DNA of 64,000 nucleotides from Bacteroidota bacterium (GTDB lineage Bacteria > Bacteroidota > Bacteroidia > UBA7662), in assembly GCA_016868875.1 (NCBI GenBank), contig VGFN01000001.1, positions 8,655 through 72,654 of the forward strand. Direction: 5' to 3'. Below, piece after piece: positions 37,062 through 46,008 of this stretch. The translations under genes and the position numbers were made by a program. The notes under the pieces were generated by a model, which had not been told where the DNA came from, did no database searches, and saw nothing but the letters and a program-made list of their open reading frames with translations. Positions within the stretch are counted from its first letter, which is position 1, and every line of letters begins with the position of its first letter.

Positions 37062-37850
37062 TCAATCGGAAGTTGCAACGGCAGAAGTTCCCCCTCCGCT
37101 CAATTGGGCAGCAAGGTAGGAACGGTTCAAACGAGCAATATTCTCCACACTAATCCCTTTGGGACATTCCGCTTCGCAAGCTCCTGTATTGGTGCAATGC
37201 CCGAATCCCTCCATGTCCATCGCTTCGACCATGGACAAAACCCGTTCCCTGTGTTCAGGCTGTCCTTGCGGTAACAAAGCATACTGCGAAACCTTGGCCG
37301 AAACAAATAACATTGCCGAAGCATTTTTGCAGGCAGCAACGCAAGCTCCGCAGCCGATGCAGGCCGCTGACATAAAGGCCTCGTCTGCATCGGTTTTGGG
37401 GATGGGAACGGCATTTCCGTCAGGAGCATTTCCAGTATTGACCGTCACATAACCACCTGCTTGTTGTATTCGGTCAAAAGCGGATCGGTTAACCGCAAGG
37501 TCTTTGAGCACCGGGAAGGCCGCTGCCCTAAAAGGCTCCACGGTGATGGTTTCACCGTCTTGAAAATGCCTCATATGCAATTGACAGGTCGTCGTGCCAC
37601 GCTGCGGACCATGAGCCCTACCGTTGATATACAAGCTGCACATGCCGCAGATGCCTTCACGGCAATCGTGATCAAAGGCCACCGGCTCCTTGCCCTCACG
37701 AATCAATTGTTCGTTAAGCAAATCCATCATTTCCAGAAAGGAGGCATGAACCGGAACTGCTGCAAGTTCATACATTTCAAATGCGCCTTTGGCCTGGGAC
37801 GAAGCTTGACGCCAAACACGGAGTTTTAAGCGAAGACTTTGGTTTTCCAT
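37062..37850 (-). CDS. sdhB: Succinate dehydrogenase / fumarate reductase iron-sulfur subunit
   Basis: A 262-residue iron-sulfur protein linking SdhA to the membrane quinone site. The [2Fe-2S] cysteines are in CREGICGMC and the downstream TTTCQLHM. The C-terminal ferredoxin domain has CIGCGACVAAC and a later CTNTGACEAECPKGI, which supply the [4Fe-4S] and [3Fe-4S] ligands. It lies 71 bases after sdhA on the same strand, with ribE following directly. Confidence 0.96.
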   Translation of the reverse strand: MENQSLRLKLRVWRQASSQAKGAFEMYELAAVPVHASFLEMMDLLNEQLIREGKEPVAFDHDCREGICGMCSLYINGRAHGPQRGTTTCQLHMRHFQDGETITVEPFRAAAFPVLKDLAVNRSAFDRIQQAGGYVTVNTGNAPDGNAVPIPKTDADEAFMSAACIGCGACVAACKNASAMLFVSAKVSQYALLPQGQPEHRERVLSMVEAMDMEGFGHCTNTGACEAECPKGISVENIARLNRSYLAAQLSGGGTSAVATSD

Positions 37851-37921
37851 CGTTGTTTCTTTAAATCGAACAGAGAGAGATCGTTACCTGTTAAAAAATC
37901 TTAGTGAGGTCGCCGAAAGGG

Positions 37922-39865
37922 TTATTTGTACGAGCGTTGCGTCAGGTGAACCTCTTCGAAATTCAAGGCCTCACGGTGCATCACGGGATCCTTATCGGGG
38001 CCATGGTATTCCCAAGCCGATACAAAAGCAAATTCCTCATCATCGCGCAGGGCCTCTCCTTCAGGAGTCTGGTGTTCCACCCTGAAATGACCCCCGCAAG
38101 ATTCTTCCCGAGTCAAGGCATCCCAAACCATGAGACGTCCTAACTCAATAAAGTCTGCCACCCTATGGGCTTTGTCAAGCTCAGGATTGTACGAATTCAA
38201 GGAACCGGGGACAAGCACATCGGACCAAAATTCTTGGTGCAAGGATTCCAGCAACCCCAAGGCATGCCGTAAACCTTCTGCGGACCTGGCCATCCCGCAG
38301 TATTCCCACATGATTTTGCCAAGGGCACGATGAAAGGATTCTGCCGAACGCTTTCCTTGGATCGCCAACAAGCGATTCTGAAAGTCCAATGCCCTCTGCT
38401 CTGCTTCCACAAAGGAAGGGTGATCTACCGAAGGCACCGCATGACGAATTTCGCTGGAGAGATATGCCCCAATGGTATAAGGTAACACAAAGTAACCATC
38501 AGCCAATCCCTGCATCAACGCCGAGGCACCCAGACGGTTCGCCCCATGGTCCGAAAAATTAGCTTCCCCTATCGCATACAATCCCGGAATCGTCGTCATG
38601 AGTTCGTAATCAACCCATAACCCCCCCATGGTGTAATGCACCGCAGGATAAATTTTCATGGGCGTTTCGTACGGATTATCCCCGGTAATCTTCTCGTACA
38701 TCTCAAAAAGGTTCCCGTAGCGGGCCGAAATCGTCGAACGCCCAAGGCGCCGTATGGCATCTTCAAAATCCAAAAAGACAGCCAATCCGGTGGGGGCAAC
38801 CCCATGACCGGCATCGCATAACTCTTTGGCTGCCCTGGAGGCGACATCTCTGGGCACCAGATTCCCGTAGGCGGGGTATTTCCGCTCCAGGAAATAATCC
38901 CTACGATCCTCTCCCAAATCAGAGGCTTTAAGCCTGCCTTCCCGGATCGCTTGGGCGTCTTCCACGCGGGATGGTACCCAGACCCTGCCATCGTTTCGCA
39001 AGGACTCGGACATCAGGGTCAGCTTGGATTGGTACTCTCCGGCCTGAGGCAAACATGTTGGGTGAATTTGCGTAAAGCAAGGGTTTCCAAACAAGGCCCC
39101 GAGTCGGTGAGCTTTCCACGCCGCGGTAACATTGGAACCCATAGCATTGGTGGACAGATAAAACACATTTCCGTATCCACCCGAGGCCAGTACCACGGCA
39201 TGCGCGGAATGCCTTTCCAATTCACCGGTCACCAGGTTTTTGGCAATGATCCCTCTTGCTTTCCCGTCCACCATGACCAACTCGACCATTTCATGGCGAG
39301 TGAAGGACTGTACTTGTTTCTTGGAGATTTGGCGGTTCAAGGCGGAATAAGCTCCCAAAAGCAATTGTTGGCCTGTTTGACCCCTGGCATAGAATGTGCG
39401 GGAAACCTGGGTTCCACCGAAAGAACGGTTATCCAACATTCCGCCGTAATCTCTTGCAAAGGGTACCCCCTGGGCCACACATTGATCGATAATGGAGGCC
39501 GAGACCTCCGCTAGACGGTGTACGTTGGCTTCCCTGGCACGATAATCTCCGCCTTTGATGGTGTCGTAGAACAAACGGTACACCGAATCTCCATCGTTCT
39601 GGTAGTTCTTGGCCGCATTAATTCCACCCTGGGCTGCAATACTGTGTGCCCGACGAGGCGAATCTTGAAAACAAAATGTTTTGACTTTATACCCTAGCTC
39701 CGCAAGGGAGGCTGCAGCGGACGCGCCTGCAAGGCCGGTGCCCACCACAATCACTTCCAATTTGCGTTTGTTGGCCGGAGAAACCAAAGGAACCGTGGAG
39801 CGATAATGCTTCCAACGCTCAGCCAATGGCCCTGAAGGTATTTTGGAATCCAATTTCATATCCAA
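37922..39865 (-). CDS. sdhA: Succinate dehydrogenase / fumarate reductase flavoprotein subunit
   Basis: A 647-residue catalytic subunit. The FAD-binding motif is VVGTGLAGASAAASLAELG, the covalent-FAD histidine is in RRAHSIAAQGGINAAKN, and the substrate-site His lies in QIHPTCLPQAG. GEANFSDHGANRLGASALMQG completes the FAD site. It oxidises succinate to fumarate. The family that pairs with a single five-helix cytochrome b (Bacillus/Bacteroidota type) fits the sdhC upstream. The start is 65 bases after sdhC. Confidence 0.97.
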   Translation of the reverse strand: MDMKLDSKIPSGPLAERWKHYRSTVPLVSPANKRKLEVIVVGTGLAGASAAASLAELGYKVKTFCFQDSPRRAHSIAAQGGINAAKNYQNDGDSVYRLFYDTIKGGDYRAREANVHRLAEVSASIIDQCVAQGVPFARDYGGMLDNRSFGGTQVSRTFYARGQTGQQLLLGAYSALNRQISKKQVQSFTRHEMVELVMVDGKARGIIAKNLVTGELERHSAHAVVLASGGYGNVFYLSTNAMGSNVTAAWKAHRLGALFGNPCFTQIHPTCLPQAGEYQSKLTLMSESLRNDGRVWVPSRVEDAQAIREGRLKASDLGEDRRDYFLERKYPAYGNLVPRDVASRAAKELCDAGHGVAPTGLAVFLDFEDAIRRLGRSTISARYGNLFEMYEKITGDNPYETPMKIYPAVHYTMGGLWVDYELMTTIPGLYAIGEANFSDHGANRLGASALMQGLADGYFVLPYTIGAYLSSEIRHAVPSVDHPSFVEAEQRALDFQNRLLAIQGKRSAESFHRALGKIMWEYCGMARSAEGLRHALGLLESLHQEFWSDVLVPGSLNSYNPELDKAHRVADFIELGRLMVWDALTREESCGGHFRVEHQTPEGEALRDDEEFAFVSAWEYHGPDKDPVMHREALNFEEVHLTQRSYK

Positions 39866-39930
39866 ATTGATAAGGTTAACAACAAATAAATTGTTTGATT
39901 TCTAATTTTGAATGAGCCGGGTACAGAAGA

Positions 39931-40626
39931 TTAATACCCCAAGCTTTGAAGGTGCATCACAGCGGGTATCAAGGCAAACAACATAGGGACCAAGATCGCA
40001 AACACTGTTCCAACCGTTCGAATGAGCGGCTTATATCGATAATTGCTCAGTCCCAAGGTGTGAAAGGCGCTTTGAAATCCATGATGCAAATGAAATCCCA
40101 AAAAGACCATGCTCAGGATGTAAAATCCCGCATACCAAGCCTGGGCATACGCCGCTCTCACTACTTGGTAGGCATTGTGCAGCGGTTCAGGAGCACCTGC
40201 ATAGGTAATGCTGGGCACAGCGCCAAACTTAAGCTCATACCAAAATCCTTTAAGATGCACAATCAAAAAAAGCAAAATGACCGTACCCAAGATTCCCATG
40301 TTCCTCGAACTCCACGTCGCAGTTTGCAAGGCGGGCTTTCCTTCATAGCCCTGTGGTCTGGCTGCATGGGCTTGGCGACTTAACCAGAGGCTGTAGAGCA
40401 CATGCAGAATGATAAAGGCAAAATTGAGTTTGGACACCGTTTGGATAAGCAAACTATGGCTCATGAAATGGGAATACTCGTTAAAGCGACGGCCCCCATC
40501 CCCTGCAAGCAATTGCAAATTCCCGATCAGGTGCACCACCAAGAAGAGGATAAGGAAGAGCCCCGTAAGGGCCATCATGGTTTTTCGACCATGCGATGAA
40601 AGGAGAAAACGACGAATTGGATTCAT
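39931..40626 (-). CDS. sdhC: Succinate dehydrogenase cytochrome b subunit
   Basis: A 231-residue protein with five predicted transmembrane helices and several conserved histidines (VVHLIGNLQ, FIILHVLYSLW, HLKGFWYEL, GFHLHHGFQSAF) that suit a diheme cytochrome b558. It anchors SdhA/SdhB and reduces quinone. The ATG at 40626 (MNPIRRFLLSSHG) is chosen because a promoter -7 box overlaps the alternative start at 40653. First gene of sdhC-sdhA-sdhB-ribE. Confidence 0.95.
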   Translation of the reverse strand: MNPIRRFLLSSHGRKTMMALTGLFLILFLVVHLIGNLQLLAGDGGRRFNEYSHFMSHSLLIQTVSKLNFAFIILHVLYSLWLSRQAHAARPQGYEGKPALQTATWSSRNMGILGTVILLFLIVHLKGFWYELKFGAVPSITYAGAPEPLHNAYQVVRAAYAQAWYAGFYILSMVFLGFHLHHGFQSAFHTLGLSNYRYKPLIRTVGTVFAILVPMLFALIPAVMHLQSLGY

Positions 40627-40650
40627 TCTAAGGGTTTGAAAATCGCTTCG

Positions 40651-40658
40651 CAAATTTA
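40651..40658 (-). promoter_or_regulatory. -7 box of the sdhCAB-ribE operon
   Basis: The minus strand reads TAAATTTG, an exact TAnnTTTG, leaving a 24-base leader before the sdhC ATG at 40626. No TTG is found at the usual -33 distance. Confidence 0.5.
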
Positions 40659-40701
40659 AGCCTAAACCGAGATTGACCTTTGATCAACAAGCTCAATAAA
40701 C

Positions 40702-40732
40702 AAAAATCCCGACCCTAGGGGGGTCGGGATTT
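40702..40732 (-). terminator. Rho-independent terminator of groESL
   Basis: A perfect 12-base-pair stem (AAATCCCGACCC with GGGTCGGGATTT) and a 5-base loop lie 14 bases beyond the groEL stop. On the minus strand the stem is followed by a T-rich run (TTTTTGTTTATT). Confidence 0.88.
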
Positions 40733-40745
40733 GCTTGAAATAGGA

Positions 40746-42380
40746 TTACATCATGTCACCCATTCCGCCACCGCCTGGCATAGGCGGCATTTTATCCTTT
40801 TCGGGCTCATCGGCAATCACGCATTCCGTAGTGAGCAACATGCCTGCAATGGAAGTGGCATTTTCCAAAGCAACACGGGCCACCTTGGTGGGGTCAATAA
40901 CTCCGGCTACCAACAAGTTCTGGAACTTATCCAAGCGGGCATTGTATCCGAAATTGCCGGTTCCTTCTTTGACCTTCTGAACAATGATGGATCCATCAAC
41001 GCCGCCATTGGCCGCAATTTGACGGATAGGTTCCTCCAGAGCGCGTCGAATGATTTCGGTGCCTGTTTTCTCATCACCATTCTCAGTCACCACCTTCTCA
41101 ACCGCCTTGATTGCCCTTATGAAAGCAACCCCACCACCGGGAACCACACCTTCTTCGACCGCTGCACGGGTCGCATGCAATGCGTCATCGATTCGGTCTT
41201 TTTTCTCCTTCATTTCCACTTCGGTTGCAGCACCCACATAGAGAACAGCTACACCGCCTGCCAACTTGGCTAAACGTTCCTGCAACTTCTCGCGATCATA
41301 GTCGCTTGTTGTGGTTTCAATCTGGGCTTTGATTTGGTTGATTCTCGCCTTGATATCATCCTTGTTGCCGGCGCCATTGACGACGGTGGTGTTGTCCTTG
41401 TCAATGGTGATTTTCTCTGCACGACCCAAATAGGTCAAATCAGCATTGTCCAGTTTGTAGCCGCGCTCCTCGGAAATAACCGTACCACCGGTCAAAACAG
41501 CGATATCTTCCAGCATGGCCTTGCGGCGATCCCCAAAACCGGGGGCCTTCACTGCAGCAATTTTCAAGGAGCCGCGGATTTTATTGACCACCAAAGTCGC
41601 CAAGGCCTCGCCGTCCACATCTTCCGCAATGATTAACAAAGGCCTGCCGGTTTGAACGACTTTCTCCAATACAGGAAGAAGTTCTTTCATGGCCGAAATC
41701 TTCTTGTCGTAGATTAGGATATAAGGATTTTCCAATTCGGACTCCATTTTGTCCGCATTGGTCACGAAATAAGGCGAAACGTAGCCCCGATCGAATTGCA
41801 TACCTTCCACAACGTCCACATAGGTTTCGGTGGATTTGGCCTCTTCGACGGTGATTACGCCTTCCTTGGTTACGCGACGCATTGCGTCGGCGATAAGTTT
41901 CCCAACCACCGCATCGTTGTTAGCAGAAATGGTGGCGATTTGTTCAATTTTCGAAAAATCATCCCCTACTTCCATGCTGAGGGTACGCAGGTTTTTGACG
42001 GCAGCAGCGGTTGCCTTGTCCATTCCCCTTTTGAGGTCCATGGGATTAGCTCCAGCGGCTACATTTTTGAGACCTGCACGAATCATGGCCTGGGCCAAGA
42101 CTGTGGCTGTAGTGGTGCCATCACCAGCCTGATCAGCTGTTTTGGAGGCCACCTCTTTGACCAATTGAGCACCCATGTTTTCAATGGGGTCTTTGAGTTC
42201 GATTTCTTTGGCTACTGTAACACCGTCTTTGGTAACATTTGGTGCTCCAAATTTCTTGTCAATGACGACGTTACGACCTTTAGGGCCTAGTGTTACTTTA
42301 ACTGCATTTGCCAAGGCGTCCACCCCTCTTTTGAGGGCATCGCGGGCATCGGTTTCGAAATAAATGAGTTTACTTGCCAT
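40746..42380 (-). CDS. groL: Chaperonin GroEL (60 kDa)
   Basis: A complete 544-residue GroEL with the ATP-site blocks LGPKGRNVVIDK, DGVTVAKEIEL and GDGTTTATVLAQ, the family signature AAVEEGVVPGGG and the flexible tail MPPMPGGGGMGDMM. It forms the double-ring folding chamber with GroES. Preceded by groES with an 83-base gap and followed by a strong terminator. A single groEL copy is seen here. Confidence 0.99.
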   Translation of the reverse strand: MASKLIYFETDARDALKRGVDALANAVKVTLGPKGRNVVIDKKFGAPNVTKDGVTVAKEIELKDPIENMGAQLVKEVASKTADQAGDGTTTATVLAQAMIRAGLKNVAAGANPMDLKRGMDKATAAAVKNLRTLSMEVGDDFSKIEQIATISANNDAVVGKLIADAMRRVTKEGVITVEEAKSTETYVDVVEGMQFDRGYVSPYFVTNADKMESELENPYILIYDKKISAMKELLPVLEKVVQTGRPLLIIAEDVDGEALATLVVNKIRGSLKIAAVKAPGFGDRRKAMLEDIAVLTGGTVISEERGYKLDNADLTYLGRAEKITIDKDNTTVVNGAGNKDDIKARINQIKAQIETTTSDYDREKLQERLAKLAGGVAVLYVGAATEVEMKEKKDRIDDALHATRAAVEEGVVPGGGVAFIRAIKAVEKVVTENGDEKTGTEIIRRALEEPIRQIAANGGVDGSIIVQKVKEGTGNFGYNARLDKFQNLLVAGVIDPTKVARVALENATSIAGMLLTTECVIADEPEKDKMPPMPGGGGMGDMM

Positions 42381-42463
42381 GGTATTGGAAATAGTTTAAT
42401 TTGATGAATAATGAATAGGAATGAGTTAAGGAAATAATCTACAAGTCTTGAATTAGCCCTGAA

Positions 42464-42742
42464 TTAACCTAGGATGGCCATGATATCAGACTCTCTCATA
42501 ATGAGGTAATCCTTGCCGTCAATTTGAACTTCTGTTCCCGAATATTTCCCGTACAGAATCGTTTGACCGGACTTTACTGTCATAGGTTCGTCTTTCTTCC
42601 CTTGCCCTACAGCGACAACCGTGCCGCGCTGTGGTTTTTCCTTGGCAGTGTCGGGGATGATGATGCCGCCAGCTGTTTTTTCTTCGGCGGGGGTAGGTTC
42701 CACAAGAACCCGGTCGGCAATTGGGGTGATTTTGCTTGACAT
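42464..42742 (-). CDS. groS: Co-chaperonin GroES (10 kDa)
   Basis: A 92-residue GroES. It starts ITPIADRVLVEP, has the mobile-loop stretch PAEEKTAGGIIIPDTAKEKP (residues ~18-37) and ends DYLIMRESDIMAILG. First gene of the groESL operon. The 229 bases upstream hold no clear TAnnTTTG box but contain three regularly spaced repeats. Confidence 0.98.
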   Translation of the reverse strand: MSSKITPIADRVLVEPTPAEEKTAGGIIIPDTAKEKPQRGTVVAVGQGKKDEPMTVKSGQTILYGKYSGTEVQIDGKDYLIMRESDIMAILG

Positions 42743-42817
42743 AAGATAAAATTTGATGGTTTAGGTTTGATTAAACATTTACAAAGCCCATGCCAAGCCT
42801 CTTATCTAGCCTTGGAC

Positions 42818-42868
42818 ATGACAAAATCGCCATTCATTATGTCAAAACAAGCAATTGCTATGACAAAA
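42818..42868 (-). promoter_or_regulatory. Three 21-base-spaced repeats upstream of groES
   Basis: On the plus strand ATGACAAAA (42818), ATGTCAAAA (42839) and ATGACAAAA (42860) are separated by exactly 12 bases each, giving a 21-base period, two helical turns. They lie 75-126 bases before the groES start. The sequence is AT-rich but the phasing is exact. This looks like a three-site operator or activator array; the protein that binds is unknown. It is not the CIRCE element, which is an inverted repeat. Confidence 0.6.
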
Positions 42869-42971
42869 ATGCTGATTCGAGCGGAGCGAAACCCAAGTTG
42901 AAAGGCTCAAAACACCAAAACACCTCCCTCAATTCCAAAAGGGGTCCCAAACCCTGATCAAAATCTTCAGC

Positions 42972-43397
42972 CTACTGCGCCGGGGCAGGTTTGGTTCCTT
43001 GGTTGTTTGGAGCCGGTGTGGGTTTAGCCCCCTGATTGTTTGGAGCTGGGGCGTTTCCCTGACTGGAGGGTGTCGGTGCTGCATTACCCCCCGCAGGGGC
43101 CGGTGGGTTGGTCGCTGGGGTTTCCAATACTTTTTCTTCGAGGCGGGTAGCCGCGCCTTCCTCGGTGGTCTCTGCACGAGGAATCCACAAGTTCACCAAC
43201 AAAGCCAGGGTCAGTAAGGAAAGGCTAAGAATCCAAGTTCCCTTTTCCACCACGTCCGATGTCCTTTTGACCCCCATCACTTGGTTAATCGATGAGGAAC
43301 CTTGGGCCAATCCGCCCCCTTTAGGCTTCTGAACCAAAACCAAAAGAATCAACAAAAGGCTGACCAATACGATTAGGAGGGTAATAAAAGTGTACAT
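42972..43397 (-). CDS. secG: Preprotein translocase subunit SecG with a long Pro/Ala/Asn-rich tail
   Basis: A 141-residue SecG. The conserved core has two transmembrane helices (about residues 4-24 and 52-72) with the cytoplasmic loop LVQKPKGGGLAQGSS between them. SecG assists SecYE during export. The last ~65 residues form a low-complexity tail (Pro, Ala, Asn, Gln, Gly) with two exact-period repeats at the end; core SecG proteins are often ~75-110 residues. It follows the TPR-like gene after a 93-base gap. Confidence 0.93.
   Translation of the reverse strand: MYTFITLLIVLVSLLLILLVLVQKPKGGGLAQGSSSINQVMGVKRTSDVVEKGTWILSLSLLTLALLVNLWIPRAETTEEGAATRLEEKVLETPATNPPAPAGGNAAPTPSSQGNAPAPNNQGAKPTPAPNNQGTKPAPAQ
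42981..43046 (-). repeat. Two tandem 33-base repeats encoding 11-residue units in the SecG tail
   Basis: Two units of 33 bases encode APNNQGAKPTP and APNNQGTKPAP directly before the last residues of SecG. The motif TTGTTTGGAGC recurs at 43003 and 43036. The period is a multiple of three, so copy-number change would keep the frame. Confidence 0.75.
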
Positions 43398-43490
43398 AGG
43401 GTTAAATCAAGGGCTAAAAGGGTTGGTTACCTGAAATGGCAGGGCGCAAAGGTAAGTTCAAAACAGGTTTAGAGACCATTTTTGGGCCAA

Positions 43491-44246
43491 TCACCTGGGT
43501 GCCTTGGAGTCAATTTGCTCAATACAATCTCTGAAATAGCCTAATTTGCTAGGGAATCGAAGCATGAGTCGACGGTAAACTCGAACAGCCATGGCCCTTT
43601 GCCCCTGCTCCAAATAAAGCACTGCCAAGGATTCGGAGACTGGGACCTCCTCCAAATCCAAACTTTTGGCAGCCATATCGCGAATACGATCCAATTCGCT
43701 GCGTGATTCTTCGAACGCCTTGATTGGAGGGATGGGCTTATGGAGGACTGCCGTTTGATCCTCACTCCAATTGGGCAATTCTGCAGAGGCTTCCAAGTAA
43801 TCCGTCTGGGTATATTCCGCATAGAGCAAATCCAGTTCATCCGATTCCATGGCTTTCCAATCCACCCGACCCAGCAACGTAAACCAATCCAGTCGCGTTT
43901 GCTGCACAATTTCTTGCTCCTCTGAGGTCAACCCTCCGCTGAGCTCCTTGGAGACTTCGGGCGATGTTTCCAAGCTTGAAAGATGGAACTCTGCCTCGAC
44001 GTCATGCTTGGTTTGCTGCCGTTCAATGGCCCTGTATAACCACTGACCTTGATCCGTCATGGCGGAATAAGAGACCAAAGCCTTGGAAAACTTGGAGGAA
44101 TGGTTGATTTTCATGCGCTGCAAAGACAAAATTTGGCCGGCCTCAAAAGCTGGAGCTTCCCTAAGCAGATGTTCCAGATCCTGCCCATCGACACCCTCCA
44201 GCAACAAGGGGTTACGAATCCATTCACGAAGCAACCGTAAATCCAT
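43491..44246 (-). CDS. TPR-like protein of the lptE-secG cluster, unknown function
   Basis: A 251-residue, acidic, mostly helical soluble protein without a signal peptide. The only recognisable part is a TPR-like unit near the C-terminus, ESLAVLYLEQGQRAMAVRVY followed by RRLMLRFPSKLGYFRDCIEQ. This ending resembles the closing repeat of Bacteroidota proteins found between lptE and secG, as far as I remember. The start lies 3 bases after the lptE stop, so the two are co-translated. Confidence 0.75.
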   Translation of the reverse strand: MDLRLLREWIRNPLLLEGVDGQDLEHLLREAPAFEAGQILSLQRMKINHSSKFSKALVSYSAMTDQGQWLYRAIERQQTKHDVEAEFHLSSLETSPEVSKELSGGLTSEEQEIVQQTRLDWFTLLGRVDWKAMESDELDLLYAEYTQTDYLEASAELPNWSEDQTAVLHKPIPPIKAFEESRSELDRIRDMAAKSLDLEEVPVSESLAVLYLEQGQRAMAVRVYRRLMLRFPSKLGYFRDCIEQIDSKAPR

Positions 44247-44249
44247 GGT

Positions 44250-44792
44250 TCACCACTGAATAAAAGCTTTATTGAAAGCATCGTCCACCAATTGCTTCAC
44301 AATTTGATTCACCAATTCTCCCTCCACGCTTTGAAGGGGCAAGCCTGCATCAAAATCCGCATACCGGGTAAATCGCTGTTCCCATCCTTGTTTTTCTTGG
44401 CCTTTGACTTGAAACTTTAAACGCCAAACAACCGTCAAACGGTTTAGGCTTGTTTTCTCTTGTCCTGATACCGCGGCGGCAGTAACCGAATAATCCTGAA
44501 TTTCCCCGGTAAATTCCCAATCGGTAGAACCGAACGGCCCCAATTTGAGGTTGGATTCTGCCAAGCATTTATCCCTAAAAGCATCGGACAGTTGCTGACT
44601 AAGGGAGGGATTTACCAAAGAGGCGTTGTTGCGCATTTGCGCAATGTGCAGGGTTTTGACCTCTGGAGGAACCGAAGCACCGCTGAAGGAGTAAACCCCG
44701 CAACCGCTAAGGATTCTTAACATCAAAAAGATGACCGTCAGGGATCCTAACCCCAAGAAACGCTCTCTAACCTTATTCCTCCTCCAATCCAT
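44250..44792 (-). CDS. lptE: LptE-like outer-membrane lipoprotein
   Basis: A 180-residue predicted lipoprotein. The signal sequence ends in a lipobox LSGC (Cys31), followed by GVYSFSGASVPPEVKTLHIA, which is the start of the Bacteroidota LptE family. LptE plugs the LptD barrel and is needed for LPS insertion in the outer membrane. It overlaps the sigma-54 activator gene by 20 bases; a later start would still overlap. It stands in the run methyltransferase-activator-lptE-TPR-secG. Confidence 0.88.
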   Translation of the reverse strand: MDWRRNKVRERFLGLGSLTVIFLMLRILSGCGVYSFSGASVPPEVKTLHIAQMRNNASLVNPSLSQQLSDAFRDKCLAESNLKLGPFGSTDWEFTGEIQDYSVTAAAVSGQEKTSLNRLTVVWRLKFQVKGQEKQGWEQRFTRYADFDAGLPLQSVEGELVNQIVKQLVDDAFNKAFIQW

Positions 44793-45981
44793 ATTCTTTG
44801 ATTTTTCGATACAAGGTTCGCTCCGAGATCCCTAATTCGGCCGCAGCTTGCCTCCTCTTGCCGGCATACTTCCGTATCGCTTTGTCAATCAGTCGCTTCT
44901 CCACTTCCATCAAGGATAAATTCTCCTCGATATCCACCACCTCGGCATGTTCGTCATAGCGTGATGTCGACGGTGAAACGCTCATGGACTCTATAATGGG
45001 GGTAATCACCGTCCCAATCGACTTATCGCTATCGCGAACAGGGGCATCGCCCTCCATAATCTGCCCCATGACCCGCTTCATTTCCACCATGTCCTTCTTG
45101 AGATCAAACAAAACCTTATATAACAAATCTCTTTCAGACCAATCTTCGGAGGACCCGCTAACTCCTTCCAACAAGGCGGGCAAAGAGCTCACCGAAATTT
45201 CACGGACGGGCATATATGGAAGAATTTCATCACCACGGAGCATACGTGTTGGAGCCAATACGCAGATTTGCTCAGCAACGTTCTTTAGTTGCCGAATATT
45301 TCCAGGCCAGGGTTGGTCCACCAACAAATCCAAGGCCCCTTGATCCAATTGCACCGGTTGGGAATGGTAACGTTCCGAAAAATCAGCGGCAAACTTTCTG
45401 AACAGCAGCGGTATATCTTCTTTCCGCTCTCTCAATGCAGGTATCTGTATCGCTACGGTGTTCATTCGATAATACAGATCTTCCCTGAACTTACCTTTTT
45501 CAATTTGCTTAAGCAGAGAAAGGTTCGTGGCGGCGACCAAACGTACATCGGTGGATAGAACCTTGGAGGAACCAACTTTAATAAATTCACCCGATTCAAG
45601 GACCCGTAACAATCTGGCTTGGGTACCCAGCGGCATTTCGGCGACTTCATCCAGAAAAATTGTCCCCCCATTAACCGTTTCGAAATAACCTTGCCGGGAC
45701 TCGTGGGCACCCGTGAAGGAACCCTTTTCGTGACCAAACAATTCAGAATCAATGGTCCCCTCCGGTATGGCACCACAATTCACCGCAATAAACTTGTTGT
45801 GCTTACGCTGCGATAGCTGATGCAATATTTTGGAAAACACCTCTTTACCTACCCCGGATTCACCCAAAATCAAAACAGAAACGTCCGTCGCTGCCACTTG
45901 ATCCGCGATACGCAGTGCGTGATTAAGCGATGGAGCATTCCCAATAATGCCAAATCGTTGTTTGAGGGCTTGTAATTCCAT
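44773..45981 (-). CDS. Sigma-54-dependent transcriptional activator without a receiver domain
   Basis: A 402-residue AAA+ activator. The ATPase domain begins almost at the N-terminus: Walker A GESGVGKE (residues 40-47), the sigma-54-contacting loop GSFTGA (87-92, usual GAFTGA with one substitution), Walker B TIFLDEVAEMP and the sensor region RLVAATN. A C-terminal Fis-type helix-turn-helix reads RRQAAAELGISERTLYRKIKE. There is no receiver, GAF or PAS domain, so any control must come from partner proteins, expression or other signals. It is 27 bases after the methyltransferase and overlaps lptE by 20 bases. Confidence 0.93.
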   Translation of the reverse strand: MELQALKQRFGIIGNAPSLNHALRIADQVAATDVSVLILGESGVGKEVFSKILHQLSQRKHNKFIAVNCGAIPEGTIDSELFGHEKGSFTGAHESRQGYFETVNGGTIFLDEVAEMPLGTQARLLRVLESGEFIKVGSSKVLSTDVRLVAATNLSLLKQIEKGKFREDLYYRMNTVAIQIPALRERKEDIPLLFRKFAADFSERYHSQPVQLDQGALDLLVDQPWPGNIRQLKNVAEQICVLAPTRMLRGDEILPYMPVREISVSSLPALLEGVSGSSEDWSERDLLYKVLFDLKKDMVEMKRVMGQIMEGDAPVRDSDKSIGTVITPIIESMSVSPSTSRYDEHAEVVDIEENLSLMEVEKRLIDKAIRKYAGKRRQAAAELGISERTLYRKIKEYGLEEE

Positions 45982-46008
45982 GCGGTTATCCGAATCGATT
46001 GAATGCGT

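Noticed and set aside
41796..42290. 164-residue plus-strand open frame inside groEL
   Set aside because: Antisense to groEL, a well-conserved gene; the known long antisense frames of groEL are not evidence of a gene.
42743..42817. Possible tRNA or small RNA in the groES upstream region
   Set aside because: No cloverleaf, CCA end or strong hairpin is visible; the 229-base gap holds only the repeats described.
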